This document shows positions 56,987 through 64,000 of a DNA stretch of 64,000 nt, piece by piece; the stretch's first letter is position 1, and each line of letters starts with the position of its first letter. Under the pieces are notes generated by a model. That model was not told where the DNA came from and ran no database searches. It saw only the letters and a program-made list of their open reading frames with translations. Origin of the DNA: DATKFM01 sp963810485 (GTDB lineage: Bacteria > Pseudomonadota > Alphaproteobacteria > Dongiales > Dongiaceae); contig CAWENQ010000007.1 of NCBI GenBank assembly GCA_963810485.1, forward strand, positions 248,001 through 312,000, written 5' to 3'. A program made the position numbers and the translations under genes.

Positions 56987-58628
56987 TCATGCCAGTAGCC
57001 AGCGTGCGACAGCGGTAAAAACACCGCAGATAGCCAGCAGCAACACCAACATCCAGTTTCCAAACTGCGCGAAAACCGTCGGCGCCGGTATCGCGGCCGG
57101 CAGGCCATGATCGATGACGCCGATGGCGTCGAGATCTAGACGCACCTGGACCCGGCCGTAGGCGTCGATGACGCCGGAAATTCCGGCATTGGCGGCACGG
57201 ACCATCGGCACACCCTCTTCCACTGCGCGGAAACGGGCGCTGGCAAAGTGTTGATATGGACCGGTACTGCGTCCGAACCAAGCGTCATTCGTCAGGCTGA
57301 GCAGCCACTGCGGATGGTCGCTGCGATCGGCGACTTCGCCGGGAAAGATCAGCTCATAGCAGATCAGCGGCCCGACCGGCGGCAGGCCCGGCAAATGCAG
57401 TGTGCGGGGACCTGGCCCCGCGGTGAAATCCATCGAGCCCGGCGTGATCTTGGAGATGAAGCGGGAAGAATTCCCGCAGCGGCACGTACTCGCCATAGGG
57501 GACGAGGTGAAACTTATCGAAGCTGGCGACAACAGCGGCATTGCCGTCGACCGCCAGCGCGCTGTTCCAGATCTGCTCGAAACTGCCGCTGTCCGGCGCC
57601 GCCCGCACCGCGCCGGTGATCAGCAGGCCTCCAGGCGGAACGACCCGCGCCACGGCCTGGCGCACATCGGCGTTGCGCTCGAGCAGGTAGGGCACGGCCG
57701 ATTCCGGCCAGATGACATGTGTGACGCGCTCGCGGCCCGGGTTCTGAAGGCTCAAGCTCAACAAGCGGTTGAGATTCTCCACGCGCCGGTCGGCGCTGTT
57801 CTTTATTTCAGGCGGGATCGATGGCTGCACCAGCCGCAGCGTGACGCCGGGCACGAACTCGTCGGTTGCACCGGAGAGCCTGACCGCGCCGATCGACCAG
57901 ACGAGGGCCAGGACGGCGAGGCCGGCGATGGCGCACCAGCCGGCCTTGCCCGCCGCCGCCGGCGGACCCTCGGCCGAGGGCGACCAGCGCAACAGCAATG
58001 CCGGCAGACCGCAGCCGATGACGGTGATCAGACTCAGGCCCCAGGCTCCAGTCCAGGCGACGATCTGCATCATCTCATCGGAAAATGCCCAGCTATAGCT
58101 CAGCAAATTCCAGGGGAATCCCGACAGCACCCAGCTCCGCAGCCATTCGCCGACGATCCAGGCGCCGGCGAGCGCCAGGATCCGGGCCGGCCCCGGCGTC
58201 CACAGCAGGCGCGCCAGAGCCGCAGCGAGCCCGACATAGACCGCCATGAACGCGGCGAGCCCGCCCACGGCAAACGGGATCATCCAGCCGAATCGCAGGG
58301 GGTCGGTCAGCATGGAGTTGGCGATCCAGTAGAACCCGGGAATGAAATGGCCGACCCCGAACCACCAGCCGGTCCAAAAGGCGCCAGTCACGCCGCGCGT
58401 GCGGTCGATCAGCAGGATCAGACATGGCAGCGCGACAAAGAGCAGCGGCCAGAGATGCAGCGGCGGCATCGCCAGCATGGCCAGCAGGCCCAGCCCCATC
58501 AACAGGCCCCACCGGCGCCAGCCCGCCAGCGAATCCAGCCAGGCGACAAGCCGCTGCCGGCGACTTCGGCCGCCGGATCCTACTTGCGGGTGTTTGCTGG
58601 CGGCCGGTTCAGTCCTGATTTTCGTCAT
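56987..58628 (-). CDS. lnt: apolipoprotein N-acyltransferase (one frameshift)
   Basis: A 546-residue Lnt after removal of one C near 57463. The N-terminal half has several TM segments (for example GVGHFIPGFYWIANSM, GFPWNLLSYSW). The nitrilase-type domain carries the catalytic triad Glu in WPESAVPY, Lys in DKFHLVPYGEY and Cys in ICYELIFPG. It N-acylates lipoprotein Cys in the inner membrane. Start ATG 58628 overlaps the corC end by 20 bp. The frameshift sits between the Lys and Cys motifs and would kill the enzyme if real. Confidence 0.95.
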
Positions 58629-59523
58629 GGACCGGCGGCGGCGGCAGATTGCGGATGCGCAGCCGCTTGATGCGCCTGGGATCGGCGTCCAGCACTTCAA
58701 AGGTCATGCCGGAAGGATGGGCGATGGTCTGGCCGCGGGTCGGTACCCGGCCGGAGAGCGAGAACACCAGGCCGCCCAGGGTATCGATGTCCTGTTCTCG
58801 CTCTTCATCCGACAGCACCGGACCGACCTCGTGCTCGAAATCCTCGATGGTGACGCGGGCATCGGCGATCAGGCTGCCGTCGGGGCGCTGATGCATGGCC
58901 GGGCCGACCTCGGTGTCATGCTCGTCCTCGATCTCGCCGACGATCTCCTCCACCACGTCCTCGATGGTGATGACGCCGTCGATGCCGCCGAACTCGTCGA
59001 CCACCAGCGCCATGTGGATGCGGCTTTCGCGCATCTGCAGCAGCAGGGCCAAAGCGGGCATGGTGGGCGCCACGAACAGCACCTGGCGCACCAGTTGCTG
59101 CAGATCGTAGGGCCGCTCGCCGGTCAGGCAGTGCAGCACATCCTTGATGTGCACCATGCCGATGACATCATCGAGCGTCTCGCGGTAGACCGGCAGGCGG
59201 GAATGGCCCTTGGTGCCCATCACCTTGACCAGCTCGTTCAGCGGCACATCGGCCGAGACCGCGACGATATCGCCGCGCGGCACCATCACGTCATAAGCGG
59301 TGAGGTCGCGAAGCTGCAGGATGTTGCGCAGGAGGATGCTCTCATCCTCGCTGATCGGCTCATCGACTTCGGTTTCCGATTCCTCGATGATCTCTTCGAT
59401 GGATTCCCGCAAGCTCGGCTCGCCGTTGCGGCCGCGGCGGAGCGCGCGCAGCCAGCTCCTGAGGCCCTTGAACATCGAGGCGCTGTCGCTGCGCTGTTGC
59501 CGGGAAGAGGATGCATCGCTCAT
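58609..59523 (-). CDS. corC: CBS-domain/CorC-HlyC family transporter-associated protein
   Basis: A 304-residue cytoplasmic protein with two CBS domains (VMVPRGDIVAVSADVPLNELV; VAPTMPALALLLQMRES ... DGVITIEDVVEEI) and the C-terminal CorC_HlyC domain (LGGLVFSLSGRVP). It lacks the membrane domain, so it works with a partner, by family analogy in Mg/Co efflux. It sits between ybeY and lnt in the conserved order. Confidence 0.93.
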   Translation of the reverse strand: MSDASSSRQQRSDSASMFKGLRSWLRALRRGRNGEPSLRESIEEIIEESETEVDEPISEDESILLRNILQLRDLTAYDVMVPRGDIVAVSADVPLNELVKVMGTKGHSRLPVYRETLDDVIGMVHIKDVLHCLTGERPYDLQQLVRQVLFVAPTMPALALLLQMRESRIHMALVVDEFGGIDGVITIEDVVEEIVGEIEDEHDTEVGPAMHQRPDGSLIADARVTIEDFEHEVGPVLSDEEREQDIDTLGGLVFSLSGRVPTRGQTIAHPSGMTFEVLDADPRRIKRLRIRNLPPPPVHDENQD

Positions 59524-59532
59524 GGCGCGGCC

Positions 59533-60066
59533 TCAGCCCTTGACCCGGCGGCGCGCCGGCAGCCGATAGGGATCGGCGATGCCCAGGCGCGAGAGGATAT
59601 CGGTTTCGATCGCCTCCATCTTCCGGGCATCGGCGCTGCGCGTATGATCGTGGCCCAGCAGATGCAGCACGCCGTGAATCACCAGGTGGGTCACGTGATC
59701 CGCCGGCGTCTTGCCCTGCTGCCGCGCTTCGCGCAGCACTGTCTCGCGCGCCAGGATCACATCTCCCAAGGGGCAGGGTTGATCGGGGGCCGCGCCGTTC
59801 CAATCATCAGGCGAACCGAAGGAGAGCACGTTGGTCGGCTTGTCCTTGCCGCGATAGCGGCTGTTCAGTGTCCGCAAGGTCGCGTCGTCGCCGAAGGTCA
59901 GCGCCAACTCGCCTGTCGATTTCCGCAGGCGCCGCCGCAGTGCCGGCGTCGCGCCCCTTTCCAACGCCGCAAAAGCGGCGCGCCTGGCGCGAACAGCGAT
60001 GCCAGCAACGGCCTGCCGCCATCCGCGGTCGGCGATCCGCACGGCGATTTCCACATGGTCGGCCAT
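59533..60066 (-). CDS. ybeY: endoribonuclease YbeY
   Basis: A 177-residue single-domain metalloprotein. The zinc motif is HGVLHLLGHDH (H-x3-H-x5-H) in the C-terminal half, with LNSRYRGKDKPTNVLSF upstream. It is needed for 16S 3' maturation and ribosome quality control. I chose ATG 60066 (MADHVEIAV), 17 bp after the phoH stop, since the longer frame overlaps phoH and adds Arg-rich non-homologous residues. Confidence 0.95.
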   Translation of the reverse strand: MADHVEIAVRIADRGWRQAVAGIAVRARRAAFAALERGATPALRRRLRKSTGELALTFGDDATLRTLNSRYRGKDKPTNVLSFGSPDDWNGAAPDQPCPLGDVILARETVLREARQQGKTPADHVTHLVIHGVLHLLGHDHTRSADARKMEAIETDILSRLGIADPYRLPARRRVKG

Positions 60067-60082
60067 GGCGTTTCTTTCCGTC

Positions 60083-62527
<2,445 letters not shown>

Positions 62528-62688
62528 ATCGGTCAGGGCGTCCGCTCAGCAAGGAGAGCGACGCGTTTCGCTCCGAACATGCTCAATGAATATGAATGGG
62601 GCCTGAAGTTTAGCATTTGCCGCGCCCCCTGTGAACCGGCTGCGGCGCTCTTTTCTCCAAGACTTCATATTATATATCAGCGGCTTAT

Positions 62689-63540
62689 CTATTTGCCCCG
62701 AATCGCCCGATCGACTCCGGCGGCGACCTCCCGCTGGCAATGGTCGCTCAGCGCCTTGCGCGAGCCGAAGCGCGAGAACGGCACCGCCGGATGGAAATCG
62801 ACCCGGATCGTCAGCGTCCCCAGGCTGGCCAGCTTCACCAGATGACCGAACAGATCCATGTCGCCATACCAGGCGAACAGCGGCCGCAAGCCATGGCCGA
62901 CCGGCAGCCCGTTGAGCCTGACATAGGCGATGGAGATCGGCTGCACGATCAGGTCCTTGATCTCACCGTCGCCGCCGCCTTGCCGCCGCGGCTCGGCGAC
63001 GCTGAACAGCGCGCTGCGGAACGGCAGGACGCGGTTGCCGTCATTGCTGGTGCCTTCCGGAAACAAGATGACGCTGTCGCCCTCGATCAGGCGCGCCAGC
63101 AGATCGTCCCGCTGGGTATGGGTGGAGTGGCGGCGCCGGTCGACGAAGATCGTGCGCTGCAGCTTGGCCAGCATGCCGAAGAACGGCCAGCTCGCCACCT
63201 CCGTCTTGGCCACGAAACTGCCAATGATTATCGATCCGAGAACGGTGATGTCGAGATAAGAGCTGTGGTTGCAGACGAAAAGCGTCGGCCGCGCGGCGCT
63301 CATCTCGCCGGTCACCTCGACCTGAAAGCCGAGGGCGCGGCAGCACTGCAGATGGTACCAACGGGGAAACCGCTGCTGTGCCGTGCCGGGAAGCCGCATC
63401 AGCACCAGCTGCAGCGGCACGGCGATCGCGGTGAAGAAGAAATAGATGCCCAACCTGATGGCCGCGCGCATCGGCGACCCCAAGCTCAGGTCGCGCGTCC
63501 GGCGCATGCGAGGCATCACTGTCGACGACGATGAAGTCAC
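62689..63540 (-). CDS. olsA: 1-acyl-glycerol-3-phosphate acyltransferase family protein, likely OlsA
   Basis: A 283-residue PlsC-type acyltransferase. The HX4D motif is NHSSYLD and the glycerophosphate-binding FPEGTSNDG follows; an N-terminal hydrophobic stretch anchors it to the inner membrane. It lies directly downstream of olsB (11 bp), the arrangement seen in rhizobia where OlsA O-acylates lyso-ornithine lipid. A true PlsC role in phosphatidic acid synthesis cannot be excluded; context favours OlsA. Confidence 0.82.
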   Translation of the reverse strand: MTSSSSTVMPRMRRTRDLSLGSPMRAAIRLGIYFFFTAIAVPLQLVLMRLPGTAQQRFPRWYHLQCCRALGFQVEVTGEMSAARPTLFVCNHSSYLDITVLGSIIIGSFVAKTEVASWPFFGMLAKLQRTIFVDRRRHSTHTQRDDLLARLIEGDSVILFPEGTSNDGNRVLPFRSALFSVAEPRRQGGGDGEIKDLIVQPISIAYVRLNGLPVGHGLRPLFAWYGDMDLFGHLVKLASLGTLTIRVDFHPAVPFSRFGSRKALSDHCQREVAAGVDRAIRGK

Positions 63541-63551
63541 GGCCTGATCGC

Positions 63552-64000
63552 TCAGACGGACTGACCGTTCCCCGCCGGACGCTGGGACTGATCACCGCGG
63601 GTATAGTGCTTCATGTACCTGTCGGAGAGCCAGTCGGTCTTGACGATGATGCAAACGTCCGTCGTGTGGAACTGGTGATCCACCACCGCGCCGTCGCCGA
63701 CGAACCCGCCCAGGCGCAGATAGCCCTTGATCAAGGGCGGCAGTTTTTCCATCGCCGCCTTCTTGTCGATCGCGTCCAGGCTCAACTGGTTCATCGACAC
63801 CATGCGGTCGGGCAGGGCGCGGGCGCGCAGCTCGATCGGCGCCAGATGATGGTGATAGAGATAGGACAGCGTCATCGCATGGGCTTCAGGCTCGACGCCC
63901 GGCAGGCTGGCGCAGCCGAACATCAGGCCGATCTCATAATGCATCACATAGTCGGTGATGCCGCGCCACATCAGCTGCATCGCCGCGCGCGAGCGGTACT
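63552..64000 (-). CDS. olsB: L-ornithine N-alpha-acyltransferase, C-terminal part (cut by window edge)
   Basis: The last about 149 residues of a GNAT-related acyltransferase. YRSRAAMQLMWRGITDYVMHYEI at the start of the visible part, FGCASLPGV, and LPPLIKGYLRLGGFVGDGAVVD are characteristic of OlsB, which makes lyso-ornithine lipid from ornithine and 3-hydroxyacyl-ACP. The N terminus lies beyond position 64000. Together with the adjacent acyltransferase it should produce ornithine lipids, phosphorus-free membrane lipids often induced by phosphate limitation. Confidence 0.85.
   Translation of the reverse strand, partial: YRSRAAMQLMWRGITDYVMHYEIGLMFGCASLPGVEPEAHAMTLSYLYHHHLAPIELRARALPDRMVSMNQLSLDAIDKKAAMEKLPPLIKGYLRLGGFVGDGAVVDHQFHTTDVCIIVKTDWLSDRYMKHYTRGDQSQRPAGNGQSV

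Overview
The window is a GC-rich alphaproteobacterial chromosome segment, probably from the Rhodospirillales or a close relative; the genus cannot be fixed from the sequence. The evidence is a RegB-type redox kinase, an Irr-type Fur regulator with the His-His-His motif, an OlsB/OlsA ornithine-lipid pair, the block miaB-phoH-ybeY-corC-lnt-(XRE)-metK-trmB beside rimP-nusA-ylxR-infB-rbfA-truB-rpsO-pnp, ubiE-ubiB-coaBC-dut-moeB, and rpsT-(rhodanese)-dnaA-dnaN-recF-gyrB. It is a housekeeping region with accessory stretches. I see no insertion sequence, prophage, CRISPR array, tRNA or rRNA.

Layout. 1-4.8 kb: 5' end of regB (cut by the edge), a two-gene ABC exporter, and cobT divergent from cobS-cobC (late cobalamin assembly). 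4.9-12.7 kb: SYLF lipoprotein, DUF4242 protein, a Tat-exported SoxC-like molybdoenzyme, a roughly 984-residue RTX protein, and a divergent winged-helix/TPR regulator with small downstream genes. 12.7-22.4 kb: VOC proteins, a YgjP-like metallopeptidase, Bcr/CflA efflux pump, a PBP1A-family synthase, tandem-GNAT and TPR proteins, a rhodanese, DoxX, and two intergenic sites carrying inverted pairs of a palindromic repeat. 22.4-31.1 kb: gyrB, recF, dnaN, dnaA, rhodanese, rpsT and an enoyl-CoA hydratase, all on the minus strand and nearly all interrupted by single-base frameshifts. 31.2-37.5 kb: mutM, then plus-strand ubiE-ubiB-coaBC-dut-moeB and a tiny Thr/Gly-repeat lipoprotein. 37.5-42.4 kb: hydroxyacid dehydrogenase, SH3 protein, and an irr / rubrerythrin / Fe-S oxidoreductase / DUF3501 cluster with candidate operators. 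42.6-54.3 kb: nitronate-monooxygenase-like protein, glycerophosphodiesterase and the long pnp-to-rimP translation/transcription block. 54.4-64 kb: trmB, metK, XRE regulator, lnt, corC, ybeY, phoH, miaB, olsA and the 3' part of olsB (cut by the edge).

Assembly quality. I count roughly 35-40 apparent indels. About three quarters lie between 22.9 and 30.8 kb, inside genes that cannot all be dead (gyrB, dnaN, dnaA, rpsT). Where resolved, they are mostly one extra base, sometimes in short runs, and undoing them gives exact multiples of three and family-typical proteins. I therefore annotate these as CDS with probable sequencing errors, not pseudogenes. Coordinates of interrupted genes span the whole reconstructed gene.

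Functional themes. The translation/transcription block couples NusA, IF2, RbfA, TruB, S15 and PNPase. The 60-kb block handles RNA maturation and envelope lipoprotein acylation. The irr cluster looks like an iron- or peroxide-responsive oxidative-stress unit and is the most interesting accessory module. No wholly novel system is evident; the best leads are the irr-cluster palindromes, the higher-order repeat of the RTX protein, the palindromic repeat family, and a nitronate-monooxygenase relative with a C-terminal cysteine motif.
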